DNA of 7,724 bases from Gammaproteobacteria bacterium (GTDB lineage: Bacteria > Pseudomonadota > Gammaproteobacteria > Pseudomonadales > Porticoccaceae): contig SBGI01000248.1 of the NCBI GenBank assembly GCA_006227015.1, forward strand, positions 1 to 7,724, in the 5' to 3' direction. Under the pieces are notes generated by a model, which saw only the letters and a program-made list of their open reading frames with translations, did no database searches and was not told the origin of the DNA. A program made the translations under genes and the position numbers. Positions 1-7,702 of the stretch are shown one piece after another (position 1 is the stretch's first letter; every line of letters begins with the position of its first letter).

Positions 1-7
1 ATAAGAA

Positions 8-2455
8 TTAAGTATATTGTGGCGCTGCGGCCAGAGGAAAAATCTCTGGCTTGTCGCCACGACCAAGCCGCAGGGCATTCACCACCACAATCAGTGAGCT
101 CAGCGACATGCCTATGGCGGCGGCCCACGGAGGGATATATCCACAGGCCGCCAACGGCAACGCCAGAAGATTATAGAGCAACGCCCAGATCAAGTTTTGC
201 CGTATAACCCCTCGAGTTCGTCGCGCCAACCGTATAGCTACCGGCAGAGTCTCAAGATTCCCTGAGAGCAGGATACTGTCCGCGTGGATACGTGCAAAAT
301 CGCTGGCGTCCCCCAGTGCTACCGAGGCATCTGCACCACTCAACACAGGAACGTCATTGATGCCATCGCCCACCATCAGCACACGGTGTCCCTGTTGCTG
401 GCGATCATTCACCCATGACAGTTTCTGTCGGGGCGTCATGGCACCTCTGTAGGCGTTCACCGCCAGCGTTGTCGCCATATCCGATACCGCCTGCTGACGG
501 TCACCGCTAAGCAGCGTTACCCCCACATTCAACTGCTGAAGTTGAGCAATAGCTTCGCGAGCGCCGGTGCGAACCTGATCCTGCAGGAGAATCCAGCCCA
601 GAGGCCTTGCCTTTTCGCCCAGCAACAGCGGAATCTGCCCGGAGGTGGTATCGGGCAATCTCGGCAGTTTAAAACCCAGCTTGTCTGCAACGTATTGAGG
701 CTGGCCAATGGCGTAGTCCACCCCCTGGATAACAGCTGAAATCCCCGCGCCCACCTGCTGGGCGACCTGACTTGGATCGGCAATAGTTTCAATGCCGGAG
801 AAAGCTCTGGCTATAGGGTGCCTTGAACCCAACTCCAGGGTGGCCGCCAGACTGAGTACCCGGGCTTCCGTCTGATCTGCCAACGCCTCTACCTTGGCGA
901 TACTCATATTGCCCAGCGTCAATGTGCCCGTTTTATCAAACACCAGTTCATCTGCTGTGGAGAGCACTTCAAGCACCTGCCCTCGACTGACCAGAAAACC
1001 CTGGCGGCGCAATTCGCCCGTCGCCACAGCAATAGCTGCCGGCGTTGCCAGGGAAAGCGCGCAGGGACAGGTCACGACCAGTACGGAGAGGACCACCCAT
1101 AAGGCCTGCTCGGGCTGATGCTGCCACCACCAGGCACCCACGGCGACCGCGATCAGCAACACGGCACCGACGAAATAACCCGCTACCCGGTCTGCCAACG
1201 CCACCTGTGTCGGCTTTTCGCTGCGAGCCTTCTCAACCAGTCTGAGAATAGCTGACAACCGCGTGCGATGGCCGACCGCTGCTACCTTGACCACCAGTGG
1301 GTTCTCACTGTTAATGGTGCCGGCGCTAACGTTATCGCCAACCGTTTTAGAGACGGGCAACTGCTCCCCAGTAAGCACTGCTTCGACGACGCTGCTGACA
1401 CCGGCTTCTATGTCACCATCACAGGGAATAGTATCCCCTGCCGCTACCCGAATACGGTCTCCCACCTCCAAAGCTTTAACCGGCACGATACAATCCGAAC
1501 CATCAGGTTCGATTCGGCAGGTCGTCACCGGCAGTAACTGCCCCAAAGCCTCTGCCTGCATATCGTTACGGTGCCTGACGCGCATCTCCAGATATCGCCC
1601 TAGTAACAGGAAGAAGGTGAACATGGCGACAGAATCAAAATAGACTTCACCGCTACGACTGATGGTGGCCCAGCAACTGGCGGTAAAAGCGAGAAGAATG
1701 GCCAGTGACACCGGCACATCCATGGTGAGGTGCCACTGCCGGATACTTCGCCAGGCCGCCTGGTAGAAAGGAAAAGCCGAGAAAGAAGCCACCGGTAAAG
1801 TGATGATCAGACTGATCCAGCGCAGGTAGTTTTCCCACACCGGCTCCATATCCTGAAAGGCCCCGGCATAAAGACCCACGGCGATCATACCTGCCTGCAT
1901 CATCCCCAGGCCGGCAATACCCAGCCTCTGCAGAAAACGACGGTTTTCCTGTTGGCGCAACGCCTTGACCGCTTCGTCTGTCACCGGGCGAGGGTCATAG
2001 CCAATATCCAGTAACGCACCCAGTATTTGGCTTAACTTTAACTGCCCGGGATCCCAGCTCACCATCGCGCGGTGACTGGTGACATTCACCTGAACATCAG
2101 AAATCCCGGGAAGTTTTTTGAGATGTTTTTCGATCAGCCAGGCACAGGCGCTGCAACTGATCCCACCTATCAACAACTGTATCTGGTTGTCACCATTTTC
2201 AAGTTTTTCGAGGTAATCGCACTGTACATCTGGCAGGTCGTACGCGACCAGCAGATCAGAGCGGACCTCTTCGGGCCGGCTGACGTTACTGGTTCGATAT
2301 TGATAAAAACGCTCCAGGCCTCCATCACAAATGGCCGTTGCCACAGCCAAGCAGCCAGGACAACACATGGCGCGCTGCTGGCCCTTAATCTCCAGAGTGA
2401 AATCTGTCCCCTCCGGTACCGGCAGGCCACAGTGATAACAGGGTGTGGCGGTCAT
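8..2455 (-). CDS. ccoI: Cu+-transporting P1B-type ATPase CcoI (FixI/CopA2 type) for cbb3 oxidase assembly
   Basis: This is an 815-residue inner-membrane P-type ATPase that exports Cu(I) to the periplasmic side for insertion into the CcoN CuB centre. A Cys-rich N-terminal metal-binding segment has CYHC (Cys6, Cys9) and MCCPGC (Cys31, 32, 35). An HMA domain follows at about 91-155 with CSAC (Cys101, Cys104). The catalytic landmarks are all present: TGE (362-364), the membrane metal site CPC (463-465), phosphorylation site DKTGT with Asp507, the P1B His-Pro pair (546-547) and GDGIND (696-701). YN (761-762) and MSLSS (783-787) in the last two membrane helices match Cu+-specific P1B-1 pumps. The extra Cys-rich N-terminus and the ccoH/cco context favour the CcoI (CopA2) subtype over a detoxifying CopA. 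The ATG overlaps the ccoH stop by 4 bases, with AAGG 4 bases upstream. The gene is complete, and TAA is at 8-10. The expected next gene, ccoS, would lie beyond the left edge. Confidence 0.97.
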   Translation of the reverse strand: MTATPCYHCGLPVPEGTDFTLEIKGQQRAMCCPGCLAVATAICDGGLERFYQYRTSNVSRPEEVRSDLLVAYDLPDVQCDYLEKLENGDNQIQLLIGGISCSACAWLIEKHLKKLPGISDVQVNVTSHRAMVSWDPGQLKLSQILGALLDIGYDPRPVTDEAVKALRQQENRRFLQRLGIAGLGMMQAGMIAVGLYAGAFQDMEPVWENYLRWISLIITLPVASFSAFPFYQAAWRSIRQWHLTMDVPVSLAILLAFTASCWATISRSGEVYFDSVAMFTFFLLLGRYLEMRVRHRNDMQAEALGQLLPVTTCRIEPDGSDCIVPVKALEVGDRIRVAAGDTIPCDGDIEAGVSSVVEAVLTGEQLPVSKTVGDNVSAGTINSENPLVVKVAAVGHRTRLSAILRLVEKARSEKPTQVALADRVAGYFVGAVLLIAVAVGAWWWQHQPEQALWVVLSVLVVTCPCALSLATPAAIAVATGELRRQGFLVSRGQVLEVLSTADELVFDKTGTLTLGNMSIAKVEALADQTEARVLSLAATLELGSRHPIARAFSGIETIADPSQVAQQVGAGISAVIQGVDYAIGQPQYVADKLGFKLPRLPDTTSGQIPLLLGEKARPLGWILLQDQVRTGAREAIAQLQQLNVGVTLLSGDRQQAVSDMATTLAVNAYRGAMTPRQKLSWVNDRQQQGHRVLMVGDGINDVPVLSGADASVALGDASDFARIHADSILLSGNLETLPVAIRLARRTRGVIRQNLIWALLYNLLALPLAACGYIPPWAAAIGMSLSSLIVVVNALRLGRGDKPEIFPLAAAPQYT

Positions 2456-2976
2456 TGCGCCTTGAGGGTCAGCTGATGGGCTTTAGAAAAATCCAACTCG
2501 CCCGCCAATCGCCATTCTCGTTGTGGTTCCGGCAGTAAACGGATGTAGTAGCGATAGCGCAGCTGCTGATCCAGGTCAGTTCGATAGTGACCCGCTGTGA
2601 TTGCAGACATCAGCAACTCCCGATCATAGTCCTGATTGGTCGGATGAAGAAGCCGCAGGGTGAGCGCCTCCGGTGGCGTATCCGCACCAAGAAGTGTAAT
2701 GAACAACTCCCCGCTTGCCGGGTCGAGGCGCATTTCGGCAGAAAGACCCAGCTGAGCGGCCAGACGATCCTGCTCCAGAACCTGGTTAATCGCCAGACCA
2801 TCGCGATAATAAGTATCCACGACCAAGGGATCTTGATGCTTGAAGGCGATGTACACCGTAATCAGGCTGGCGACCACCACGGTGGCCGGTAGCGCAATCA
2901 GGAACCAGGGCCAGAACTGGCGATGCCAGGGCTGCGTGTCGCGGCCATCGGCCTGCAGGGGTGGAGATTCGCGCAA
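2452..2976 (-). CDS. ccoH: cbb3 oxidase assembly protein CcoH (FixH family), TTG start
   Basis: CcoH is a 174-residue single-span assembly factor that stabilises the cbb3 oxidase during maturation. The membrane segment is at about 22-46 (FWPWFLIALP onward), followed by a periplasmic FixH domain. The family signature DTYYRDGLAINQ is at residues 54-65. No ATG is available in frame. Upstream codons in this frame reach a TGA at 3016-3018 with only ATT and CTG as other possible starts. The TTG at 2976 has GAGG at 2985-2988, 8 bases upstream, which supports it. It also places the membrane segment at the usual distance from the N-terminus. An ATG at 2983 lies one base after that GAGG, but it is out of frame and gives a short unrelated peptide. 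The TGA stop overlaps the ccoI ATG (ATGA), so CcoI translation is probably coupled. The family is secure and the start is probable. Confidence 0.95.
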   Translation of the reverse strand: MRESPPLQADGRDTQPWHRQFWPWFLIALPATVVVASLITVYIAFKHQDPLVVDTYYRDGLAINQVLEQDRLAAQLGLSAEMRLDPASGELFITLLGADTPPEALTLRLLHPTNQDYDRELLMSAITAGHYRTDLDQQLRYRYYIRLLPEPQREWRLAGELDFSKAHQLTLKAQ

Positions 2977-2984
2977 AATACATA

Positions 2985-2988
2985 CCTC
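2985..2988 (-). promoter_or_regulatory. Ribosome binding site supporting the TTG start of ccoH
   Basis: The minus strand reads GATGAGG, with the GAGG core here, then TATGTATT (8 bases), then the TTG at 2976. The spacing fits the TTG. It does not fit the out-of-frame ATG at 2983, which begins one base after the core. Confidence 0.6.
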
Positions 2989-2995
2989 ATCAGGT

Positions 2996-3021
2996 GAATT
3001 CAGGTCGGCAGGAATTCAGGT
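2996..3021. repeat. Short direct repeat GAATTCAGGT x2 in the ccoG-ccoH spacer
   Basis: GAATTCAGGT occurs at 2996-3005 and again at 3012-3021 on the plus strand (16-base period), and a third partial CAGGT lies at 2991-2995. The copies sit just upstream of the ccoH ribosome binding site. At this length they could be chance or a local duplication. They do not match an FNR-type (TTGAT-N4-ATCAA) site. No function is assigned. Confidence 0.45.
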
Positions 3022-3075
3022 GTTCGACAGGAACGGCTCAGAGAATACACCTTTAGCAATGGGAAACAACGCTGA

Positions 3076-4503
3076 TCAACGCCGGAGTCGTGGCCCGATA
3101 AAACGGTTTTCTTCTATCGCGTGAATAGCGGGATTATCCACCGATTCAACGATAAACGTCACATCGGCATTCGGATTCTTCATCAGGCCGGGGTCAAGCT
3201 CAACCCTAACCGGCATACTCAGCACTTCGCCCTCAGAGACCGAAACTTCGGTGGACCCCAGGTACTTAAAGGGATATTCCCCTTCCACACGAATGCGGTA
3301 ACTATGACCCCGGGTATCCATATTATTGATCTTCAGGGTATAGATATTTTCTGCCAATCCCTGGGCATTTTCCCGGAACAGAACATTGCGATCGCGGATA
3401 ATATCTACTCCCAACGGCATGCGCGTCAGGATGGTATAACCAAAGGCACCGACCATGATGGTCAACGCAATAGCGTAACCGATAAACCTCGGCCTCAGAA
3501 TGTTTGTCTCGCCATGCTCCATGGCGTGCTCCGTGGTAAAGCGGATCAGGCCCGGGTCATAACCCATTTTGTCCATCACGGTATTACAGGCATCAATACA
3601 CAGGCCACAATCGATACATTCGTATTGCAGGCCGTTGCGTATATCAATCCCCGTGGGACACACCTGTACACACAGGGAACAGTCCACGCAGTCACCCTTG
3701 CCTTCGGCACGATGATCCACGCCTTTTTTACGAGCACCCCGGGGCTCACCGCGACCCACATCGTAGGAAACGATCAGCGTATCAGGGTCGAACATCACAG
3801 ACTGGAAACGGGCATAGGGGCACATGTATTTACACACCTGCTCCCGCAAAAAGCCCGCATTCATAAATGTCATCGCGGTAAAGAAGAACGTCCAGAATAC
3901 GGCTGCCGGATGCGCCGAAAAGGTGATCAGCTCCGGCACCAGGTCCCTGATAGGATTGTAGTAACCGACAAAGGTCAGGCCGGTAACAAATGCCACCAGG
4001 CCCCATAGTAGAAATTTGCCGCCCCGGCGACGAATCTTGTTGCCGTCCCAGGGGGATCTATCCAGCTTGATACGCTGGTTGCGGTCGCCTTCACACCAGT
4101 CCTCGATATACATGAAGATCATGGTCCAGACTGTTTGCGGACAGGAAAAACCACACCAGACCCGGCCAACCAGCACAGTCACGGTAAACAGTGCAAAGGC
4201 AGAAATAATCAGCGCCCAGGCCAGCAACATAAAGTCTTGGGGCCAGAAGGTAATCCAGAAAACGTGGAATTTGCGGGCCGGCAAATCAAACCATACTGCC
4301 TGCTGCCCATCCATGTTGATCCAGGGAATCAGGAAATAGGCGGTGATCATGGGCATCCACGTCCAGCGCTGCAAACTCCTGAAAAAACCGGGAAGCTGAC
4401 GGGTCTGGATTTTTTCCCTTGTCTGGTAAAGATCCAGAACCTTGATGACTTCTTCGTGAGACTCATCCCGGGATTCCGTCCCGGGCCTGTTTTGCTCAGT
4501 CAT
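3076..4503 (-). CDS. ccoG: cbb3 oxidase accessory protein CcoG (RdxA/FixG family), polyferredoxin-like
   Basis: This is a 475-residue inner-membrane iron-sulfur protein of the CcoG/RdxA/FixG family. Published work on the family links it to Cu(II) reduction, which provides Cu(I) for the CuB centre. A soluble N-terminus (1-45) is followed by membrane segments at about 48-64, 91-113, 163-181, 200-217 and 338-360. Conserved CxxxCP motifs lie at Cys117/Cys121 and Cys224/Cys228. A ferredoxin-type domain with two 4Fe-4S motifs uses Cys272, 275, 278 and 282 (last Cys followed by Pro) and Cys296, 299, 302 and 306. Residues about 370-475 form the periplasmic Ig-like FixG C-terminal domain. The ATG at 4503 is preceded by GAGAAG (5-base spacing) and AGGAG (12-base spacing). 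The gene lies directly between ccoP and ccoH, as expected of a ccoGHIS set. Family membership is certain. The reductase role is taken from homologues. Confidence 0.97.
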   Translation of the reverse strand: MTEQNRPGTESRDESHEEVIKVLDLYQTREKIQTRQLPGFFRSLQRWTWMPMITAYFLIPWINMDGQQAVWFDLPARKFHVFWITFWPQDFMLLAWALIISAFALFTVTVLVGRVWCGFSCPQTVWTMIFMYIEDWCEGDRNQRIKLDRSPWDGNKIRRRGGKFLLWGLVAFVTGLTFVGYYNPIRDLVPELITFSAHPAAVFWTFFFTAMTFMNAGFLREQVCKYMCPYARFQSVMFDPDTLIVSYDVGRGEPRGARKKGVDHRAEGKGDCVDCSLCVQVCPTGIDIRNGLQYECIDCGLCIDACNTVMDKMGYDPGLIRFTTEHAMEHGETNILRPRFIGYAIALTIMVGAFGYTILTRMPLGVDIIRDRNVLFRENAQGLAENIYTLKINNMDTRGHSYRIRVEGEYPFKYLGSTEVSVSEGEVLSMPVRVELDPGLMKNPNADVTFIVESVDNPAIHAIEENRFIGPRLRR

Positions 4504-4539
4504 GTCAGCTTCTCGCTCCTGTAGAGATAACCTCGTCAG

Positions 4540-5439
4540 TTACTGGTTTTTGGACAGGTTGTACACATAGGCAGTCAGCAGGTGAATCTTCTCTGCTTTC
4601 AGCTTGTCAGCCTGGGCGGGCATATTGCCATTTCTGCCATTGCGAATGGAGTGGCGCACCAGCGTGGGCGAACCACCGTACAACCAGATGCCGTCGGTCA
4701 GGTTCGGAGCGCCCAGCATCGCCATACCCTTGCCCTCGGCACCGTGACAGGCAGCACAGTAGGTGGCGTAGGTTTGGGCACCCGTTGCCGCCTTGGTTTC
4801 ATCGTGTTCGCGACCACTGATTTTGAACACGTACTCCGCAACCTGATCGACACCGTCCTCGCCAATGACAGCACCCCATGCCGGCATCATGCCCTTGCGG
4901 CCATTTGTAATGGATACCTTGATATTGTCCGCACTACCGCCGTAGAGCCAATCGCTATCTGCGAGGTTGGGGAATCCATAGCTACCACGGCCATCCGAAC
5001 CATGACAAACAGAGCAATTGTTATTGAACAGGCGACGGCTCATTTTCATGGCCTCCGGGTTGGCAATCAGCTCTTCCACCGGCATATCCGCATACTGCGC
5101 GTAGATCGGCGCATACTTAGCTTCAGCTTCTGCCACCTCTTCCTGCCACTGACCCACCTGGGTCCAGCCCAGCACCCCGGCATAACTGCCCAGTCCGGGA
5201 TACAGGATCAGGTAGCCGATACCAAAGATGACCGTGCCTACAAACATCTTGAACCACCAACCCGGCAGCGGATTGTCGTATTCCTCAATACCATCGTAGA
5301 CGTGGCCTGTTTTTGGCGCCTCGCCTTCCTTGAGGTCATCGCGAACTTCCACTTTGCGGTTGGCAAACAGCAGCCACGTACAGCCCGCGATCGTAATCGC
5401 GGTGATGACGATAATCCAAATACTCCAGAAGGTACTCAT
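4540..5439 (-). CDS. ccoP: cbb3-type cytochrome c oxidase subunit III (CcoP), di-haem cytochrome c
   Basis: CcoP is the 299-residue di-haem subunit that accepts electrons from soluble or membrane cytochromes c and feeds CcoO. It has two membrane segments, about 4-26 and 62-82. The second begins after the family-typical block DNPLPGWWFKMF (residues 55-66). A charged, probably helical linker (about 98-130, EEVAEAEAKYAPIY) leads to two cytochrome c domains. The haem sites are CSVCH (Cys142, Cys145, His146) and CAACH (Cys228, Cys231, His232). Likely axial methionines are Met185 (GMMPAWG) and Met273 (GNMPAQ). The ATG at 5439 has AGGA at 5446-5449, 6 bases upstream and overlapping the ccoQ stop codon. 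The two-span N-terminus is the form common in gammaproteobacteria. ccoG follows after 36 bases with no terminator. Very secure. Confidence 0.98.
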   Translation of the reverse strand: MSTFWSIWIIVITAITIAGCTWLLFANRKVEVRDDLKEGEAPKTGHVYDGIEEYDNPLPGWWFKMFVGTVIFGIGYLILYPGLGSYAGVLGWTQVGQWQEEVAEAEAKYAPIYAQYADMPVEELIANPEAMKMSRRLFNNNCSVCHGSDGRGSYGFPNLADSDWLYGGSADNIKVSITNGRKGMMPAWGAVIGEDGVDQVAEYVFKISGREHDETKAATGAQTYATYCAACHGAEGKGMAMLGAPNLTDGIWLYGGSPTLVRHSIRNGRNGNMPAQADKLKAEKIHLLTAYVYNLSKNQ

Positions 5440-5447
5440 ATCAGGTC

Positions 5448-5627
5448 CTACCTCTCGTTGTCTTCTGTCTGAGGATCCGCTTGCTCTTTTTGCTCATCGG
5501 CAAAAGGCAGTTGAGACGCCTCATCAAAGTCTTTCTTTTTACGGCCGCTATATGCCCACCAGCAAATGCCCAGGAAGGCGATCATAGTCAGGACGGTACC
5601 GATACCCTGTAATGTGCCCTGATCCAT
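5448..5627 (-). CDS. ccoQ: cbb3-type cytochrome c oxidase small subunit (CcoQ/FixQ)
   Basis: This is a 59-residue protein between ccoO and ccoP, the usual place for the small accessory subunit CcoQ (FixQ). In other bacteria CcoQ stabilises the association of CcoP with the CcoNO core. It starts [13 protein letters not shown] and has one membrane span at about residues 8-27 (ending FLGICWWAY). A basic cluster, GRKKKDF (28-34), follows, consistent with a cytoplasmic positive-inside flank, and then a hydrophilic tail rich in Glu, Asp and Gln. The ATG overlaps the ccoO stop by one base (TAATG). No good Shine-Dalgarno precedes it, so translation is probably coupled to ccoO. The stop TAG lies 8 bases before the ccoP ATG. 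Identification rests on size, topology and position more than on a catalytic motif. Confidence 0.93.
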   Translation of the reverse strand: MDQGTLQGIGTVLTMIAFLGICWWAYSGRKKKDFDEASQLPFADEQKEQADPQTEDNER

Positions 5628-6241
5628 TAGCGTTTCTGCGTCAAAAGTGTGCCCAACTGCTGCAGATAAACCACCAGCGCATCGATTTCTTTGACTTCAC
5701 CACTGGCAAATGGCTTGGCCGCATTGGTGATGTCTTCATCGGTGTAGGGCACGCCAACAGCACGCAGTGCCTTCATCTTCGCCGCGGTATCCTTGCCGGT
5801 CACCGTGTTTTCAAACAACCAGGGGAACGCTGGCATATTGGATTCCGGAACCACGTCACGAGGGTTATAAAGGTGCGCGCGGTGCCAGTCGTCACTGTAG
5901 CGGGCACCAACCCTAGCGAGGTCAGGACCGGTACGCTTGGAGCCCCAAAGGAAGGGATGCTCGTAGACGTGCTCACCGGCAACCGAGTAATGGCCGTAAC
6001 GCTCCGTTTCCGCGCGGAACGGGCGCACCATCTGGGTATGGCAGACATGGCAGCCTTCCCGGATATAGATATCTCTGCCTTCTAGGGCAACCGGGCCGTA
6101 GGGCTTGAGCCCTTCCAAAGGCTCTGTGGTATCTGCCTGCCAGAACAGGGGGACAACTTGTGCCAGCCCTCCGAAGCTGATCGCAATCACGATCAGCACG
6201 ATCATCAGACCGATATTCTTTTCAATAATGTCGTGTTTCAC
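5627..6241 (-). CDS. ccoO: cbb3-type cytochrome c oxidase subunit II (CcoO), mono-haem cytochrome c
   Basis: CcoO is the membrane-anchored mono-haem c subunit that passes electrons from CcoP toward CcoN. The N-terminus holds one membrane anchor (about residues 10-34), and the rest is periplasmic. The haem c site is CHVCH, with Cys64, Cys67 and His68. A likely axial methionine is Met136 in SNMPAFPW. I place the start at the GTG at 6241 (204 residues) rather than the GTG two codons upstream at 6247. The Shine-Dalgarno-like AGGGGAG at 6249-6255 lies 7 bases before 6241 but only 1 base before 6247. The resulting N-terminus, MKHDIIEKN, also matches the M-K-x-H-x-x-x-EKN start familiar from Pseudomonas CcoO. 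The stop TAA shares its last base with the ccoQ ATG. The product is certain. The exact start is likely but not proven. Confidence 0.96.
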   Translation of the reverse strand: MKHDIIEKNIGLMIVLIVIAISFGGLAQVVPLFWQADTTEPLEGLKPYGPVALEGRDIYIREGCHVCHTQMVRPFRAETERYGHYSVAGEHVYEHPFLWGSKRTGPDLARVGARYSDDWHRAHLYNPRDVVPESNMPAFPWLFENTVTGKDTAAKMKALRAVGVPYTDEDITNAAKPFASGEVKEIDALVVYLQQLGTLLTQKR

Positions 6242-6248
6242 TGTCACT

Positions 6249-6255
6249 CTCCCCT
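6249..6255 (-). promoter_or_regulatory. Ribosome binding site deciding the ccoO start
   Basis: On the minus strand this reads AGGGGAG, just after the ccoN TGA. It is 7 bases from the GTG at 6241 and 1 base from the GTG at 6247. Normal spacing (about 5-9) therefore favours the downstream GTG. There is no ATG near the expected N-terminus. Confidence 0.7.
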
Positions 6256-6256
6256 A

Positions 6257-7702
6257 TCAAGCAGTCTGTGCTTCAACGGATGTGGCTTCCTGCTCCTGCT
6301 CGTCACCGCGAACAGTCCGCCAGACGTTGTATGCCATGATCAGCATACCGCCTAGGAAGATCACGCCACCCAACAGGCGTACGTAATAGCCGGGGTAACT
6401 TGCCTCAATCGATTCTGCAAAGCTGTAGGTCAGCGTGCCGTCGGTGTTGAAGGCGCGCCACATCAAGCCCTGGGCAATACCGTTAACCCACATAGAGGCG
6501 ATGTAGAGCACAGTGCCGATGGTCGACATCCAGAAGTGCAGGTTAATCAGGCTCACGCTGTACATCTGGGTGCGCTTGTAAAGCACCGGAATCAGGTTGT
6601 AGAGCATACCGATGGACACCATTGCCACCCAGCCCAGCGCACCTGAATGCACATGACCAATGGTCCAGTCCGTATTGTGGGAGAGCGCATTTACCGTTTT
6701 GATGGACATCATCGGTCCTTCAAAGGTGGACATACCGTAGAACGACAGAGACACCACCAAGAAGCGTAATGTGGGGTCGTCCCGGAGTTTGTGCCAGGCA
6801 CCAGACAGCGTCATCATGCCGTTGATCATGCCGCCCCAGGAAGGTGCCAGCAGAATCAGTGACATCACCATGCCCAGGCTCTGCACCCAGTCGGGCAATG
6901 CCGAGTAGTGCAGGTGGTGGGGACCCGCCCAGATATATACTGCGATCAGTGCCCAGAAGTGAACTATCGACAAGCGGTATGAGTAAACCGGTCTGCCCGC
7001 CTGCTTGGGGACGAAGTAGTACATCATGCCGAGGAAGCCTGCCGTCAGGAAGAAACCCACCGCGTTGTGGCCGTACCACCATTGCACCATGGCGTCGATG
7101 GCCCCTGAGTAGGCTGAGTAGGACTTGGTTGCCGACACCGGGATCGCAGCACTGTTGCCCAGGTGCAGAACAGCAATGGTGAGAATAAACGCACCGAAGA
7201 ACCAGTTCGCCACATAGATGTGCTTGGTGCGACGCTTCATGATGGTGCCAAAAAACACCACCGCAAACGCCACCCATACCAGGGTAATGGCAATATCGAT
7301 TGGCCATTCCAGCTCAGCATATTCCTTGGCACTGGTAAGCCCCAGCGGCAGGGTGATGGCTGCAGAAACGATGATCAGCTGCCACCCCCAGAAGGTAAAC
7401 GCCGCCAGCGGCCCGCCAAACAGGCTGGCCTGGCAGGTTCGCTGCACCACGTGGTAGACGGAGGTAAACAGGGCACAGCCGCCAAAGGCAAAAATCACTG
7501 CGTTGGTGTGAAGTGGTCGCAGTCGTCCAAAATGCAACCATGGCAGGTTGAAGCTGATGTCCGGCCATACCAGCTCGGCGGCGATAATGACGCCCACCAG
7601 CATACCGACAATTCCCCAAACCACTGTCATGATGGCAAATTGCTTCACCACCTTGGTGTTGTAGACCGGCTGATCACCGGCAGTCGTGACATTGCTACTC
7701 AT
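6257..7702 (-). CDS. ccoN: cbb3-type cytochrome c oxidase subunit I (CcoN), catalytic subunit
   Basis: This is the 481-residue catalytic subunit of the inner-membrane cbb3 oxidase. It reduces O2 to water and pumps protons. The polytopic protein shows the ligand set expected from the Pseudomonas stutzeri enzyme, shifted by +5. His65 and His352 would bind low-spin haem b, His350 high-spin haem b3, and His212, His262 and His263 CuB. Tyr256 (in AVYIWAG) is the equivalent of the Tyr cross-linked to a CuB histidine, and Glu328 (STFEGP) also matches. Length is normal for the family. The tail after about residue 463 is hydrophilic and Glu-rich. The ATG at 7702 has only a weak purine stretch (GAGAAAA) upstream. 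It is the first gene of the cluster in this window, and the ccoO start follows within about 15 bases of its TGA. Its promoter is not included, since only 22 bases lie upstream. The assignment is very secure. Confidence 0.98.
   Translation of the reverse strand: MSSNVTTAGDQPVYNTKVVKQFAIMTVVWGIVGMLVGVIIAAELVWPDISFNLPWLHFGRLRPLHTNAVIFAFGGCALFTSVYHVVQRTCQASLFGGPLAAFTFWGWQLIIVSAAITLPLGLTSAKEYAELEWPIDIAITLVWVAFAVVFFGTIMKRRTKHIYVANWFFGAFILTIAVLHLGNSAAIPVSATKSYSAYSGAIDAMVQWWYGHNAVGFFLTAGFLGMMYYFVPKQAGRPVYSYRLSIVHFWALIAVYIWAGPHHLHYSALPDWVQSLGMVMSLILLAPSWGGMINGMMTLSGAWHKLRDDPTLRFLVVSLSFYGMSTFEGPMMSIKTVNALSHNTDWTIGHVHSGALGWVAMVSIGMLYNLIPVLYKRTQMYSVSLINLHFWMSTIGTVLYIASMWVNGIAQGLMWRAFNTDGTLTYSFAESIEASYPGYYVRLLGGVIFLGGMLIMAYNVWRTVRGDEQEQEATSVEAQTA

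Noticed and set aside
1..7. The start of ccoS after ccoI
   Set aside because: Only 7 bases remain after the ccoI stop and they contain no start codon on the minus strand, so ccoS cannot be claimed from this window.
2786..2983. A 65-codon ATG frame overlapping the start of ccoH
   Set aside because: Its ATG is only one base after the GAGG core, the frame lacks family features, and it runs inside the FixH coding region. The TTG-started frame carries the conserved membrane segment and the FixH signature.
3018..3052. A terminator between ccoG and ccoH
   Set aside because: The only inverted pair has 6-base arms with a 23-base loop and no following T run on the minus strand, which is too weak for an intrinsic terminator.
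3070..3083. A possible FNR/ANR half-site (TTGATCAGCG on the minus strand) at the end of ccoG
   Set aside because: Only the TTGAT half is present and the ATCAA partner at the right spacing is missing. It also spans the ccoG stop codon. I saw no full TTGAT-N4-ATCAA site in the window.
3121..4008. A 295-codon open frame on the plus strand opposite ccoG
   Set aside because: It is fully antisense to a gene with clear iron-sulfur motifs. Its translation has low complexity of the antisense type (many His, Gln, Thr), with no recognisable domain.
4582..5472. A 296-codon open frame on the plus strand opposite ccoP and the end of ccoQ
   Set aside because: It is an antisense shadow of a di-haem cytochrome gene. 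It has no domain, and it crosses the ccoQ-ccoP junction without regard to gene structure.
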